From Lentzea fradiae (lineage in GTDB: Bacteria > Actinomycetota > Actinomycetes > Mycobacteriales > Pseudonocardiaceae): a stretch of 64,000 bases of DNA. A program made the position numbers and the translations under genes. The notes under the pieces are model-generated. The model was not told the DNA's origin and made no database searches. It worked only from the letters and a program-made list of their open reading frames with translations. Location: the NCBI RefSeq assembly GCF_900100955.1, contig NZ_FNCC01000006.1, forward strand, positions 62,001 to 126,000, read 5' to 3'. Shown here in pieces: positions 1 to 10,997 of this stretch (position 1 is the first letter of the stretch; the number at the start of each line of letters is the position of its first letter).

Positions 1-1483
1 CGCGTGCCGCGTTGTGGCCGCCGATCCCGCTCACGCCACCGCCTCGCCTGCTGCCCGCTCCGCACAGGAAGACGTTGTCCACGCCGGTCTCCACACCCCA
101 CCCGCCGACCTCGTCGCCGGTCTCGGCGAACGGCCACTCCAGCTCGCCGTGGAAGATGTTGCCTCCCGGCAGCCCCAGCTCCTCCTCCAGGTCGAGAGGG
201 GTGCGGGCCTCGATGCACGGCCGTCCGGCGGCGTCCACGGCCAGGCAGTCGCGGATCGGCTCGGCCAGGTGCGCGTCGAGCTGGTCGAGGTAGCGCTCCA
301 CGAGCTGGTCGCGCAGCTCCTCGTTGCGGCCCTGGAAGAGCGACGCGGGCAGGTGCAGGCCGAACAGCGTCAGCGTCTCGTGCCCCGCGAGACCGGGCCC
401 GAGGATCGACGGGTCGGTCAGCGAGTGGCAGTACATCTCGCCGGGCAGCACCGACGGCACCTGACCGGCGGCGCTCTCCCGGTAGGCGGTCTCCAGCTGC
501 TCGTAGGACTCGTCGAGGTGGAACGTGCCCGCGAACGCGAGCCGCGGGTCCACACCGGACTTCAGCGCGGGCAGCCTGCGCAGCAACATGTTGATCTTCA
601 GCTGGCAGCCGGGTGCGTCGTGGACCTCCTTGCCCTGCAACCGTCCCAGCACCGAAGGAGCCACATTGGACAGCACGAACCTGGCCTCGTAGGTCTCGCC
701 TCCACACGAGACGGACGCCGTCTTGCCGTCCGACTCGACCGACGTCACCTCGGCACCGCACTCGATCCGGGCACCGGCCTCCCGCGCCGCCCGCTCCAGC
801 TCGGCGGTGACGGCGCCCATGCCGCCGACCGGGACCTTCCACTCCCCCGTCCCGTTGCCGATCACGTGGTAGAGGAAGCACTTGTTGGCGCTCAACGAGT
901 GCAGCGACGCGTGCGTGCCGATCAACGCGTCGGTGGCCACGACACCGCGCACCAGGTCGTTGCCGAACAGCTCCGGCAGCGTCTCGCCGAGCGGGCGTTC
1001 GAAGACCTGCTCCCACACCCGTCCGTCGACTCGCGCCCGCAGGTCCTCGGCCGGCACCAGCGGTTCGAGCAGGCTCGGCGCCAGCGCGGCGGCCAGCTGC
1101 TCCAGGCCGGCGTACCAGCGCTGCCACCGCTCCCAGTCGCCGAGCGACCCGCAGACCTCCTCGAACGACCGCACGGTCGCCTCGCCGGGGCTGCGTTCGA
1201 CCAGGAGCCCGGACTTGCCGTCGGGCGTGTAGGACGACGCGGCACGCGACCGCAGCGCGAGGTTCAGCCCGAGGTCGCTCACGATCCGGTCGGGCAGCAG
1301 CGACACCAGGTAGGAGAACCGGGAGAGCCGGGCGTCGACCCCTTCCCAGGGCGACGCGCTGACCGCCGCGCCCCCGGCGCGCGGCAGCTTCTCCAGCACC
1401 CTGACCGACTTGCCCGCACGCGCGAGGTACGCGGCGGCCACAAGCCCGTTGTGGCCGCCTCCCACGATGACGACGTCGTCCAT
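1..1483 (-). CDS. CrtI-like FAD-dependent oxidoreductase (phytoene desaturase family), 3' end cut by window edge
   Basis: A flavoenzyme of the NAD(P)/FAD-dependent amine oxidase/phytoene desaturase superfamily. The N-terminus (about residues 3-24) is a Rossmann dinucleotide-binding motif, VVIVGGGHNGL followed by AAYLARAG. The visible C-terminus has the second FAD-contact motif GGGVSGIGGHNAAR that typifies CrtI-like proteins. About 494 residues are visible, so only a handful at the C-terminus are missing. The start is the ATG at 1481-1483, since the dinucleotide fold begins directly after MDD. It is divergent from fdhD with about 65 bp between starts. The substrate is unknown. Many actinobacterial members of this group have no carotenoid role and no carotenoid genes are visible here, so function stops at 'oxidoreductase'. 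Confidence 0.85.
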   Translation of the reverse strand, partial: MDDVVIVGGGHNGLVAAAYLARAGKSVRVLEKLPRAGGAAVSASPWEGVDARLSRFSYLVSLLPDRIVSDLGLNLALRSRAASSYTPDGKSGLLVERSPGEATVRSFEEVCGSLGDWERWQRWYAGLEQLAAALAPSLLEPLVPAEDLRARVDGRVWEQVFERPLGETLPELFGNDLVRGVVATDALIGTHASLHSLSANKCFLYHVIGNGTGEWKVPVGGMGAVTAELERAAREAGARIECGAEVTSVESDGKTASVSCGGETYEARFVLSNVAPSVLGRLQGKEVHDAPGCQLKINMLLRRLPALKSGVDPRLAFAGTFHLDESYEQLETAYRESAAGQVPSVLPGEMYCHSLTDPSILGPGLAGHETLTLFGLHLPASLFQGRNEELRDQLVERYLDQLDAHLAEPIRDCLAVDAAGRPCIEARTPLDLEEELGLPGGNIFHGELEWPFAETGDEVGGWGVETGVDNVFLCGAGSRRGGGVSGIGGHNAAR

Positions 1484-1548
1484 GCCCCGAGATCCCTCCC
1501 ACGTAGCCTGGTCGTTGGGGAACATAGCGGTCCGAAGGAGATGTGCAC

Positions 1549-2376
1549 ATGGGCCGAGTGACGGTGCGCCGCCCCGTCGAGCGGGTCTCGCCGAACGGCA
1601 GGCGCCGCCGCGTCGACGCGCTCGCCGCCGAGGAGCCGCTGGAGCTGAGGGTCGACGGCAAGGCGCTCGCCGTGACGATGCGCACGCCGGGCCACGACGT
1701 GGAGCTCGCGCACGGCTTCCTGCTCAGCGAGGGCGTCATCGGCTCGTCCGAGGACATCTCGGTCGCCCGGTACTGCGAGGGCACCGGCCCGGACGGGCTG
1801 AACACCTACAACGTGCTGGACATCGCGCTGGCCGAGGGCGTGCCGCCACCGGACACGGGCGTGGAGCGGAACTTCTACACCACCTCGTCGTGCGGGGTGT
1901 GCGGCAAGGGCGCCCTCGAAGCCGTGAAGCTCAAGACCCGCCACTCCCCCGCGCTCGACCCGGTGCGGGTCACGCCGGAGGCGCTCACGACGTTCCCGGA
2001 CGCGCTGCGCGCCCGGCAGAAGGTCTTCCAGAGCACCGGCGGCCTGCACGCGGCCGGGCTGTTCGCCGACGGTGAGCTGCTGGTGGTGCGGGAGGACGTG
2101 GGCAGGCACAACGCCGTCGACAAGGTGCTCGGCTGGTCGGTCCTGCAGAACCTGGTGCCGCTGCGCGGCGCGGTGCTGATGGTGTCCGGGCGGGCGTCGT
2201 TCGAGCTGGTCCAGAAGGCCGCGATGGCAGGCATCCCGGTGCTCGCCGCGGTGTCGGCGCCGTCGTCGCTCGCGGTCGAGCTGGCCGAGGAGCAGGGCAT
2301 GACGCTGATCGGGTTCCTGCGCGGCGACTCGATGAACGTCTACACCGGTGGGGAGCGCGTGCTTGAGACCGCTTGA
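1549..2376 (+). CDS. fdhD: FdhD, sulfurtransferase for formate dehydrogenase maturation
   Basis: FdhD carries sulfur from the IscS cysteine desulfurase to the bis-MGD molybdenum cofactor of formate dehydrogenases, a step needed for activity. The 275-residue protein contains the family signature SSCGVCGK with the sulfur-carrying cysteines at about residues 115 and 118, and a conserved [17 protein letters not shown] segment near residues 48-64. The start is the ATG at 1549, which has AAGGAG eight bases upstream; a GTG two codons earlier has no ribosome site of its own. Its last 14 bases overlap the next gene, so the two are probably translationally coupled. No formate dehydrogenase subunit is in this window, so the client enzyme must be encoded elsewhere. 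Confidence 0.93.
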   Translation: MGRVTVRRPVERVSPNGRRRRVDALAAEEPLELRVDGKALAVTMRTPGHDVELAHGFLLSEGVIGSSEDISVARYCEGTGPDGLNTYNVLDIALAEGVPPPDTGVERNFYTTSSCGVCGKGALEAVKLKTRHSPALDPVRVTPEALTTFPDALRARQKVFQSTGGLHAAGLFADGELLVVREDVGRHNAVDKVLGWSVLQNLVPLRGAVLMVSGRASFELVQKAAMAGIPVLAAVSAPSSLAVELAEEQGMTLIGFLRGDSMNVYTGGERVLETA

Positions 2377-3493
2377 CGGCGTCGTGGTCGTGAGCCTGGA
2401 ACAGGCCGTGGCCGTCCCGTACGCGACGCGCCTGCTGGCCGACCTGGGCGCACGGGTGATCAAGGTCGAACGGCCGGGCACCGGCGACTTCGCGCGCCAC
2501 TACGACTCGGCGTGCGGCGAAGTCTCGTCGTACTTCGCGTGGACCAACGTCGGCAAGGAGTCGGTGTCGCTCGACATCTTCCACCCCGACGGCCGCGAGG
2601 TGCTGGACAAGCTCGTCGACCGGGCCGACGTGCTGCTGTGCAACCTGTCGCCGCGCGTGTGGGCCCGGCTCGCGCTGGAGCTGCCCGACCGGCTGGTGGT
2701 CGGTGAGCTGTCCGGTTACGGCTGGGACGGCCCGTACGCGGACCGCAAGGCGTTCGACGCGCTGGTGCAGTCCGAGACGGGCTTGGTGTCGCTGACCGGC
2801 GAGGGCGACGTGATGGCGCGGGCCGGGATCTCGGTCGCGGACATCGCGGCGGGCGTGCAGCTGCAGGCCGCGGTGCTGGCGGCGTTGCTGCAACGGGCGC
2901 GGACGGGCTCCGGGGCGCGGCTGCGGCTGTCGCTGTTCGAGGCGATGGCCGAGTGGATGCACCAGCCGATGCTCTACGCCGCCGGAACGGGCGCCGCGGC
3001 CCCGCGGTCGGGGGCGCACCACCCGAGCATCGCCCCGTACGGCCCGGTGGCCTGTGCCGACGGCGCCGTGCACCTGGCCGTGCAGAACGACGGTCAATGG
3101 CAGCGGCTGTGCGATTTGATCGGCCTCGCTCCGCACGAGAGGTTCGCCACAGTGGCCTCCCGCGTCGCGCACCGGGAGGAATTGCAGAACCTCCTCGAAA
3201 AGGCTTTTTCGGGCCTCACCGCGGCTGAGCTGCTCACCACGTTGGACGCCGCCGACGTGCCGGCCGCCCTGACCAGGCCGATCACCGACCTGCCCGCCCA
3301 CCCGCAGCTCGACACCTGGGTTGACGTGCCCGTTCCCGGCGGAACGGCCAGGATGCTGCCGCCCCCGGTGGCGGGCTTCGACTGGTCACCGGGTGCGGTT
3401 CCGGCCCTCGGCCAGCACAATGACCGCGTGTTGAGATGGCTGGGCTACTCCGACGAGGAACTGTCCTCGTTACGCGCGCGTTCCGTCCTCTAG
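2363..3493 (+). CDS. Family III CoA-transferase (CaiB/BaiF type)
   Basis: Predicted to move CoA between acyl-CoA and a carboxylate acceptor by the aspartyl-CoA mechanism of formyl-CoA transferase and CaiB. The N-terminal pattern [23 protein letters not shown], a [14 protein letters not shown] segment and the conserved aspartate at about residue 160 (in the sequence [10 protein letters not shown]) fit the family; the length of 376 residues is near the usual 380-400. The preferred start is the TTG at 2363, with GGGGAG about eight bases upstream and in line with the family N-terminus; it lies inside the end of fdhD. The substrate cannot be read from sequence. The link with fdhD hints at formyl or oxalyl-CoA chemistry, but this is only inference from overlap. 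Confidence 0.85.
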   Translation: MRPLDGVVVVSLEQAVAVPYATRLLADLGARVIKVERPGTGDFARHYDSACGEVSSYFAWTNVGKESVSLDIFHPDGREVLDKLVDRADVLLCNLSPRVWARLALELPDRLVVGELSGYGWDGPYADRKAFDALVQSETGLVSLTGEGDVMARAGISVADIAAGVQLQAAVLAALLQRARTGSGARLRLSLFEAMAEWMHQPMLYAAGTGAAAPRSGAHHPSIAPYGPVACADGAVHLAVQNDGQWQRLCDLIGLAPHERFATVASRVAHREELQNLLEKAFSGLTAAELLTTLDAADVPAALTRPITDLPAHPQLDTWVDVPVPGGTARMLPPPVAGFDWSPGAVPALGQHNDRVLRWLGYSDEELSSLRARSVL

Positions 3494-3531
3494 AAGGAAA
3501 CGAGGAACGGCATTCGCGCGATGGGGTGAGC

Positions 3532-4413
3532 ATGGGGGAACCGAGGTTCAGCCGCCGCACGGTGTTCGTGGCGCTCGGCTTGGTCGTCGCGACCGCCGTG
3601 GGCGTCGCGACCTACGTGTCGTCGACCGCGGAGGCGCCCCGGCGGCAGATCGCGACGGCCGACCGCCTCCACACCAAGCCCGCCGTCAAGCCGACGATCC
3701 GCTTCGAGCGCGTCTACTCGTCCGCCCGGCGCCGCGAGGTCACCCTCGCCTTCTACCTGCCGACCGGCGTCAACCCCCGCGGCCTGCCCATGTCGATCCT
3801 GCTGCACGGCCTGCGCGGCAACGCCAGGAACGCGCCCTTCGGCGGCATCGCCGACGTGCTGGCCGCCGCCGTGGCGAAGGGCTCGGTGCCCGCGTTCGGC
3901 TTCGTCGCGGTCGACGGCGGCGACAACTACTGGCACGAGAACACCCCCGGCGACGACCCGATGGGCATGCTGCTCGACGAGATCCCCCGCTGGCTCAAGG
4001 ACCGCGGCTACGGCGAGCCGTTCGCCGTCACGGGCGTGTCGATGGGCGGCTTCGGCGGCCTGCTCTACGCCCGCCGCCGAGTCGAACGGGGTGACCCGGT
4101 CGCGGCCGCCGCGATCGTCTCCCCCGGCCTGCTGACGTCGTGGCCGGAGATGGCCAAGCGCCGCGCGTTCAAGAACGAGGCCGAGTGGCGGGAGCTGGAC
4201 CCGCTGCGGCGCCCTCAGGCGACCGGCCCGACCGCGCTGGGCGTGTGGGTCGGCGACCGGGACAAGTTCATCGAGGGCACCCGCCGGTTCCTGCGCGACG
4301 TGCGGCCCGAGGTGGCCACCGTCAGGCCCGGCGGGCACGACGACGCGCTCTACCGCTCGGTGACGCCCGACGTCATCCGCTTCCTTGCCAAGTACGCGAA
4401 GCGGGCCGTCTAG
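3532..4413 (+). CDS. Secreted alpha/beta-hydrolase (esterase), Tat-type N-terminus
   Basis: An alpha/beta-hydrolase of the esterase D/antigen-85-like type, 293 residues. The nucleophile elbow is GVSMGG with the serine at about residue 170, and the oxyanion region is LLHGLRGNA near residues 90-99; the likely catalytic histidine is in GGHDDALY near the C-terminus. The N-terminus MGEPRFSRRT followed by about 20 hydrophobic residues resembles a twin-arginine signal or signal anchor, so it probably works outside the membrane. The start at 3532 is chosen because it puts the RR motif at residues 8-9 and has GGGTGAG upstream. An in-frame extension back into the CoA-transferase gene has no support. 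The gene lies 38 bases after the CoA-transferase and may share its transcript. The substrate is unknown. Confidence 0.8.
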   Translation: MGEPRFSRRTVFVALGLVVATAVGVATYVSSTAEAPRRQIATADRLHTKPAVKPTIRFERVYSSARRREVTLAFYLPTGVNPRGLPMSILLHGLRGNARNAPFGGIADVLAAAVAKGSVPAFGFVAVDGGDNYWHENTPGDDPMGMLLDEIPRWLKDRGYGEPFAVTGVSMGGFGGLLYARRRVERGDPVAAAAIVSPGLLTSWPEMAKRRAFKNEAEWRELDPLRRPQATGPTALGVWVGDRDKFIEGTRRFLRDVRPEVATVRPGGHDDALYRSVTPDVIRFLAKYAKRAV

Positions 4414-4500
4414 ACCCGGCCGAGCACCATGTAGCCGCTGGTGCAGTACACGTACGGACCGACCGGCTCGTCACCCTCTCGCCGGTGTCCAGCAGCCCTT
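4410..4500 (-). pseudogene. Decayed tail of a second beta-lactamase-like serine hydrolase
   Basis: Read on the minus strand, the bases just before 4410 encode PYVYCTSGYMVLGRV and then a stop. This matches the YTYCNSGFVVLGRIVE segment (YxN motif) of the intact serine hydrolase that ends at 4510. No start, SxxK motif or open frame of useful length accompanies it, and the similarity fades within about 90 bases. It is best explained as the leftover of a tandem paralogue, or of an unequal exchange, lying between two convergent genes. Its stop overlaps the stop of the esterase gene. Confidence 0.6.
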
Positions 4501-4509
4501 GCAGGTCGA

Positions 4510-5823
4510 TCACATCCGGGTGGCCGCCCGGCCGAAGTGCACCCACTTGACCCGGTCCTGCTCGTCACGCCCGCACAGGACCACCACGGAGTGGTAGCCG
4601 CCGCGGGGCTCGACGGCGATCAGGGCGTCGTCGCGCAGCCCGGTGAACTCCCGCTCGGACTCGTCGAGGAGCCCTCGGAAGGTGTCGCCGCGCTGCTCGA
4701 ACCTCACCGTCACCCGGCCGCCGGTGCCCTCGGCCACGTGGAGGTCGAGCCCCGCGGACCGGTAGACCCCGACGACCCGGTCCATCGCGATCGGGACGGG
4801 CGACGCGGGCGGCGCGGGCAGCGGTCGCAGGCGGACACCGGCGTGCTCGCCCAGCACCTGCCGGAAGACCTCGCGCGCCACCGGCAGGGAGCCGCCGCCG
4901 TTGGTGAGGAGGGCGACCGCGAGACCGGCGGCGGGAATCACCCGCAGGTGGGCCTGGAAGCCCCGCGTCGTCCCGTTGTGGCCGATGCCGGTGACACCAC
5001 CGTCGTAGTCGTGCAACACCCACCCGAGACCCTGCCGCCCGCCCTGGCCGAAGTCCGGCGGCACGACCTGGGTCTCGCGCATCACGTCGAACTCGGTGGT
5101 GCCGAGGTGCAGCCGCACGAACTCCAGGAGGTCCCGCGCGCTCATCGCGAGCACCGACCCCGCCGGGGTGTCCCCCTCGACCATGGGCTTCTCGACGGGC
5201 CGCAGGTCGTCGTCGCCGAGATGACCCGACGCGCACCGCTGGTGGGCGTACTCCGCGTGGCTGACGGCGGCGGTCGGCAGGCCGAGCCGGTCGACGAGCC
5301 GCTCACGCAGGACGGCGGTGAAGCGCCGTCCGCGCAGCACCTCGACGATCCGGCCGAGCACCACGAACCCGCTGTTGCAGTACGTGTAGAGCTCACCCGG
5401 CGGGGTCCGCTGCTCGGTGTCCGCCATCCGCTCGACGTACCTCTCGAGCATGTCCGGGCCGTTACCGGTGTCGTGGAAGAGGTCGCCGTCGAAGCCCGCC
5501 GTGTGGGTGAGCAGGTGGCGTGGCGTGATGACCCGCGCCGCCTCCTCGTCGGCCAGCCGGAACTCCGGCAGCACCTCGCGCACCGGCCAGTCCAGGTCCA
5601 GCAGGCCCTCGTTGACCAGCTCCTGGACCAGCGTGGCCGTCCACACCTTCGTGATCGACCCGATCTGGAAGATCGAGTCCGTCGTCACCTCCTCGCCCGT
5701 GTCCTTGTTGAGGACACCCGCCGAGAAGTCGGTGATCTCGTCCTCGTGCAGGACGGCCACCTGCGCACCGACGACACCGTGCTCGGCCAGGAGCCCGGCC
5801 AGCCACTCCGACGACAGTTCCAC
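4510..5823 (-). CDS. Serine beta-lactamase-like hydrolase (class C/DD-peptidase fold)
   Basis: A penicillin-binding-protein-like serine hydrolase of 437 residues. The three active-site motifs are present: SITK (SxxK, residues 56-59), YCN (YxN, 148-150) and a GHNGTTRG element in place of KTG near residue 280. The domain covers about residues 5-330, and the rest is a lipocalin-like or substrate-limiting C-terminal extension common in this group. Such proteins may be esterases, D-aminopeptidases or true beta-lactamases. No signal peptide is seen, so a cytoplasmic esterase or peptidase is more likely than antibiotic resistance. The GTG at 5823 has GGGGGAA just upstream and begins the family-like N-terminus. 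It follows an RBBP9-like hydrolase by 20 bases and probably shares its operon. Confidence 0.85.
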   Translation of the reverse strand: MELSSEWLAGLLAEHGVVGAQVAVLHEDEITDFSAGVLNKDTGEEVTTDSIFQIGSITKVWTATLVQELVNEGLLDLDWPVREVLPEFRLADEEAARVITPRHLLTHTAGFDGDLFHDTGNGPDMLERYVERMADTEQRTPPGELYTYCNSGFVVLGRIVEVLRGRRFTAVLRERLVDRLGLPTAAVSHAEYAHQRCASGHLGDDDLRPVEKPMVEGDTPAGSVLAMSARDLLEFVRLHLGTTEFDVMRETQVVPPDFGQGGRQGLGWVLHDYDGGVTGIGHNGTTRGFQAHLRVIPAAGLAVALLTNGGGSLPVAREVFRQVLGEHAGVRLRPLPAPPASPVPIAMDRVVGVYRSAGLDLHVAEGTGGRVTVRFEQRGDTFRGLLDESEREFTGLRDDALIAVEPRGGYHSVVVLCGRDEQDRVKWVHFGRAATRM

Positions 5824-5843
5824 GTTTCCCCCAGACTGGTTTT

Positions 5844-6422
5844 CTAGCGCGGCGAGAGCGGCACCGTCCGCGACCGCACCCACTTGAGCACCGCGGGCCA
5901 CTCCCCGTAGCCCGCGTCGATGTTGACGTGCGCGGCCCCTGGCAGGACGTCGACCTCGATCCGCAACGCCTCCGCGAGCTGCTTGGCGTCCTGCGCCGAG
6001 CAGTGCGGGTCGCCCTCGCCCGCGACGAGGCGCGTCTCGGTGGCGGCGCGGCGCAGGTTCGCCGGGTCGAGGGGAGGCGGCAGGAACGACCTGATGGCCG
6101 GTTCCGGGTGGTCGGGCGCCGGCGGGGCGACCAGCAGCACCCGGTCGACGTGGGCGATGTTCTCGCGGGCCGCGTGGTGCAGCCACAGGTGGCAGCCGAG
6201 CGAGTGCGCGACGACGACGCGTTCGCGGTCGGCCGGGGCCGCCTCCAGGTGCGCGTCCAGCTCGCGCAGCCACGTGTCCAGGTCGGGCGCGTCCGGGTCG
6301 CTGAAGTGCGGCAGGTCGGCGAGGCCGCCGTGCTCGGACACGGTCCGGGCGAGCCAGCGCTGCCAGTGACCGGGGCCGGAACCGGTGTAGCCGTGGAGCA
6401 GCAGCACGTGGGGCAGCGACAT
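5844..6422 (-). CDS. RBBP9/YdeN-family serine hydrolase
   Basis: A small alpha/beta-hydrolase of 192 residues, the normal size for RBBP9/YdeN proteins. HGYTGSGPGHWQRW near residues 10-23 is the family's oxyanion-hole and substrate loop, AHSLG gives the nucleophile at about Ser74, and PGAAHVNID near the C-terminus supplies the histidine. Family members are serine hydrolases with mostly unknown natural substrates. The ATG at 6420-6422 starts the protein two residues before the first strand. It lies upstream of the beta-lactamase-like gene on the same strand and is probably its operon partner. Confidence 0.85.
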   Translation of the reverse strand: MSLPHVLLLHGYTGSGPGHWQRWLARTVSEHGGLADLPHFSDPDAPDLDTWLRELDAHLEAAPADRERVVVAHSLGCHLWLHHAARENIAHVDRVLLVAPPAPDHPEPAIRSFLPPPLDPANLRRAATETRLVAGEGDPHCSAQDAKQLAEALRIEVDVLPGAAHVNIDAGYGEWPAVLKWVRSRTVPLSPR

Positions 6423-6592
6423 GCACCCAGCCTAGTGGCGCGTCACGCAGCGTCGGCGGCGTAATCCACGCTCGGCAGGACTCCTCGCGGCACCTCCCCA
6501 CGCCCCCGTACGACCAGTACGAAGACGTGGCGATCCGCCCGTCTGAACGCGAATTCCACCGGCAACGTCGCGAGCCACACCACTGGAACGAC

Positions 6593-6626
6593 CGAAGGGC
6601 GCCCGGCCGGAACCGGACGCCCTTCG
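6593..6626 (-). terminator. Hairpin after clpX
   Basis: Arms CGAAGGGCG and CGCCCTTCG (the right arm begins one base off, with extra pairing inside) form a GC-rich hairpin about 15 bases past the clpX stop. It is placed to end clpX transcripts. No strong T-run follows on the minus strand, as is usual in actinomycetes. Confidence 0.6.
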
Positions 6627-6640
6627 ATTGAGCTCGAACG

Positions 6641-7921
<1,281 letters not shown>

Positions 7922-8149
7922 GACCGCTGACCTATGTCCCCTCCGGCGCACACCTGCTGTAGTGCGCCTGCTGACTTGCTGTGGCAGTCCCACTGGCTGT
8001 GGGTGCTGAGCCCGTTGCACTGACGGTACCTGGCCCACCCCGCTTCAGGGGAGGACCAGCGTCCCTCCGACGCGCCGATCAGGCCAGACAACCTGGACTT
8101 CTCGGCGTGTCGGAGGCCGGGGACCGGGAGTTCCAGTCCCTGGGACGCG

Positions 8150-8779
8150 TCAGGACTTGGCCGAAAGCTTGCGGTAGGGCAGCACCGAGTCGACGATGCC
8201 GTAGTCCTTGGCCTCCTCGGCCGTCAGGATGCGGTCGCGCTCGATGCTCTCGCGAACCTCCTCCGCCGTCCGGTTGGTGTGCCGCGCGAGGGTGGTCTCC
8301 ATCAGGCGGCGCACGCGCTGGATCTCGTTCGACTGGATCTCCAGGTCGGACACCTGACCGTACGCGCCCTCCATGGAGGGCTGGTGGATCAGGATTCGCG
8401 CGTTGGGCAGCGCGTGGCGCTTGCCGGGCGTGCCGGCGGCCAGCAGCACCGCGGCGGCCGAGGCGGCCTGGCCGAGGCAGTACGTCTGGATGTCCGGGCG
8501 CACGAACTGCATGGTGTCGTAGATGGCCATCAACGAGGTGAACGAGCCACCCGGCGAGTTGATGTACATCAGGATGTCGCGGTCGGGGTCCTCGGACTCG
8601 AGCACCAGCAGCTGCGCCATCACGTCGTTGGCCGAAGCGTCGTCAACCTGCACGCCGAGGAAGATGATGCGCTCCTCGAACAGCTTGTTGTACGGGTTCG
8701 ACTCCTTCATGCCGTAGCTGGTGCGCTCGACGAACGACGGCAGCACGTACCGCGACTGAGGCATGTGGAACTGGCTCAC
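8150..8779 (-). CDS. clpP2: ClpP2 protease subunit
   Basis: One of the two different ClpP subunits that form the mixed ClpP1P2 tetradecamer of actinobacteria. The catalytic triad is visible: Ser107 in [14 protein letters not shown], His132 in LIHQPS and Asp182 in [11 protein letters not shown]. The 209-residue length is normal for ClpP2 with its longer N-terminus ([16 protein letters not shown]), which is processed in homologues. The GTG start at 8779 has AGGAG seven bases upstream. It follows clpP1 by 20 bases and is clearly co-transcribed. The AASAAAV pattern near the serine, as opposed to AASMGQF in the neighbour, is the usual mark that separates P2 from P1. Confidence 0.97.
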   Translation of the reverse strand: MSQFHMPQSRYVLPSFVERTSYGMKESNPYNKLFEERIIFLGVQVDDASANDVMAQLLVLESEDPDRDILMYINSPGGSFTSLMAIYDTMQFVRPDIQTYCLGQAASAAAVLLAAGTPGKRHALPNARILIHQPSMEGAYGQVSDLEIQSNEIQRVRRLMETTLARHTNRTAEEVRESIERDRILTAEEAKDYGIVDSVLPYRKLSAKS

Positions 8780-8799
8780 TTGGGGTCTCCTAGCTGACG

Positions 8800-9417
8800 T
8801 CAGTTGTTCGAGTCGCCGACGGGCTGCGACCGGGTGACGACCTTGTCGACGAAGCCGTACTCCAGCGCTTCCTGTGCGGTGAACCAGCGGTCGCGGTCGG
8901 AGTCGGCGATGATCCGCTCGACCGGCTGGCCGGTGTGCTCGGCGATGAGCTCGGCCATCTCGCGCTTGGTGCGCGTCAGCATGTCCGCCTGGATCGCGAT
9001 GTCCGCGGCCGTGCCGCCGACACCCGCGGAGGGCTGGTGCATGAGGATGCGCGCGTGCGGGAGCGCCTGGCGCTTGCCGGGCGCGCCGGCGGAGAGCAGG
9101 AACTGCCCCATCGAGGCCGCGAGCCCCATGGCCACGGTGGCCACGTCCGGCTCGATCAGCTGCATCGTGTCGTAGATGGCCATGCCCGCCGTGACGGAGC
9201 CACCAGGCGAGTTGATGTAGAGGGTGATGTCCTTCTCGGGGTCCTCAGCGGCCAGCAGCAGCAGCTGAGCGGTGATCTGGTTGGCGATGCCCTCTTCGAC
9301 CTGCGATCCCAGGACGATGATCCGCTCGCGGAGCAGCCGCTCGTACACCGAGTCGTTGAGGTTCATCCCGGCGGTGGCCGACCGCATCTCGGGGGTCGGG
9401 AAGGAGTGCTGCGTCAC
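8800..9417 (-). CDS. clpP1: ClpP1 protease subunit
   Basis: Partner of ClpP2 in the Clp protease core. Triad: Ser102 in [14 protein letters not shown], His127 in LMHQPSAG and Asp176 in DSDRDRWFT, numbered from the GTG at 9417. The chosen start gives [13 protein letters not shown] and then [10 protein letters not shown], like mycobacterial ClpP1, for 205 residues. An ATG at 9459 would add 14 residues ([14 protein letters not shown]) that resemble no ClpP1 propeptide. It is first in the clpP1-clpP2 operon, and a ClgR-like box lies about 100 bases upstream. Confidence 0.96.
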   Translation of the reverse strand: MTQHSFPTPEMRSATAGMNLNDSVYERLLRERIIVLGSQVEEGIANQITAQLLLLAAEDPEKDITLYINSPGGSVTAGMAIYDTMQLIEPDVATVAMGLAASMGQFLLSAGAPGKRQALPHARILMHQPSAGVGGTAADIAIQADMLTRTKREMAELIAEHTGQPVERIIADSDRDRWFTAQEALEYGFVDKVVTRSQPVGDSNN

Positions 9418-9517
9418 GTCTGCCTGCCTAACTCCAGGTGGAACGAATCTGGATGCCAAAACTCTCTGCGATCGACCTTAACGAAGACGGGCGGCGTCAG
9501 ATGCCCGACACCGCCCG

Positions 9518-9537
9518 CGTTCGCTCAGGGCTGTATT
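9518..9537. promoter_or_regulatory. Probable ClgR binding box before clpP1
   Basis: The bases at 9522-9532, CGCTCAGGGCT with TT before it, match the actinobacterial ClgR consensus CGCYNANRGCG at 10 of 11 positions. ClgR is the known activator of clpP1P2 and clpX in Streptomyces, Corynebacterium and Mycobacterium. The box sits about 100 bases before the clpP1 start, a fitting promoter distance. The consensus is quoted from knowledge, and binding here is inferred. Confidence 0.5.
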
Positions 9538-9650
9538 TGTGGCGCTCGCCCACACGCGCGACGAGGTCGTACTAGACGTCGTCCGGTCCTCCGCTCGCAC
9601 CGGAGTGGACTCCGGCTCGAACGGGTGACCGGACGAGTCGCACGACCTCG

Positions 9651-10997
9651 TTACTCCTGGCCGTCCTCTTCGGACTTGGTCTCGCCGAAGAGCTCCTCGA
9701 GGTCCAGCTTCTGGCCGGCGGTGTCGCTGACCTCGGCCTGGCGGACGACGCTGGCGAGCGCCTTGCCGCGGCGGACGTCGGCGAAGATCGCGCCGAGCTG
9801 GCCGGACTGCTGCGCGCGCTTGACGTACTCGTCGGGCGAGATACCGAAGCGCTGGGCCTGGTAGATGATCCGCTCGGTCAGCTCGCCGTCGGACACCGTG
9901 ACCTGCTCGGCGTCGGCGATCGAGTCGAGCACGAGCTGCGTCTTGACGGCCTGCTCGGCGGCGGTGCGGAGCTCGGTGTCGAACTCCTCCTCCGTCTGAC
10001 CCTGCTCCTGCAGCCACGCGGCGAACTTGTCGTCGTCGTGGTCGAAGGCGTGCACGGCGTCGTGCTTGCGGGCGTCGATCTCGCCCTGGACGATGCCCTC
10101 GGGCAGCGGGACCTCGGTGGTCTCCAGCAGCGCCTCGAGGACCTTGTCGCGGGCCTGGACGCCCTGCTGCATCTTCTTGACGCGGGCGAGGCGGGTCAGC
10201 AGGTCGGCCTTGAGCTCCTCGAGCGTGTCGAACTCGCTCGCGAGCTGCGCGAACTCGTCGTCCAGCTCGGGCAGCTGGCGCTCCTTGACGGAGTTCAGCA
10301 CCACGGACACCTCGGCCTCGCGGCCGGAGTGCTCACCGGCGACGAGCGTGGTGGTGAAGGTCTTGGTCTCACCCTCGGAGGCGCCGACGAGCGCGTCGTC
10401 GATGCCCTCGACGAGCTGGCCGGAGCCGATCTCGTAGGACAGGCCGGTGGTGCGGGCCTCCTCGACCTCCTCGCCGTCGACCGTGGCGGACAGGTCGATG
10501 CTGACGAAGTCGCCGGTCTGGGCCGGGCGCGTCACACCGGTCAGCGTGCCGAAGCGGGCGCGGAGCTCGTCGAGCTGCGTCGCGACGTCCTCGTCCGTGA
10601 CCTCCTGCTCGTCCACGGTCACGGCCAGCTCGCCGAACGCGGGGACGGTGATCTCGGGACGGACGTCGACCTCGGCGGTGAACTCGAGCGTCTGCCCGTC
10701 CTCGATCTTGGTCACCTCGAAGTCCGGACGACCCAGCGTGCGCACCTCACCCGCGGAGACCGCCTCCAGGTACTTGGCCGGGATGGCCTCCTGGATGACC
10801 TCGTCCAGGACCGGCGCGCGGCCGATGCGGTTCTCCAGGACCTTCGCGGGGGCCTTGCCCGGGCGGAAGCCGGGGATGCGGACCTGCTTCGCGAGCTTCC
10901 GGTACGCCTGGTCGAAGTTCGACTTGAGCTCGTCGAACGGCACCTCGACGTTGATCCGGACCCTCGTCGGGCTCAGGTGCTCGACGGTGCTCTTCAA
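9651..10997 (-). CDS. tig: Trigger factor, ribosome-bound chaperone and prolyl isomerase
   Basis: Trigger factor docks near the ribosome exit tunnel and guards nascent chains. The 448-residue protein has the N-terminal ribosome-binding domain with the [11 protein letters not shown] signature near residues 43-53 (GFRPGK binds L23), the FKBP-type isomerase domain around 160-240, and the helical C-terminal chaperone domain ending in an acidic tail rich in Glu and Asp. The TTG at 10995-10997 is the start: GAGGAG lies six bases upstream and [21 protein letters not shown] matches family N-termini, whereas a longer reading frame adds 17 unrelated residues. It is upstream of the clpP operon, as in most bacteria. 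Confidence 0.97.
   Translation of the reverse strand: MKSTVEHLSPTRVRINVEVPFDELKSNFDQAYRKLAKQVRIPGFRPGKAPAKVLENRIGRAPVLDEVIQEAIPAKYLEAVSAGEVRTLGRPDFEVTKIEDGQTLEFTAEVDVRPEITVPAFGELAVTVDEQEVTDEDVATQLDELRARFGTLTGVTRPAQTGDFVSIDLSATVDGEEVEEARTTGLSYEIGSGQLVEGIDDALVGASEGETKTFTTTLVAGEHSGREAEVSVVLNSVKERQLPELDDEFAQLASEFDTLEELKADLLTRLARVKKMQQGVQARDKVLEALLETTEVPLPEGIVQGEIDARKHDAVHAFDHDDDKFAAWLQEQGQTEEEFDTELRTAAEQAVKTQLVLDSIADAEQVTVSDGELTERIIYQAQRFGISPDEYVKRAQQSGQLGAIFADVRRGKALASVVRQAEVSDTAGQKLDLEELFGETKSEEDGQE

Noticed and set aside
3436..3531. N-terminal extension of the secreted esterase
   Set aside because: It overlaps the CoA-transferase coding end, has no ribosome site and would bury the RR signal motif 32 residues in.
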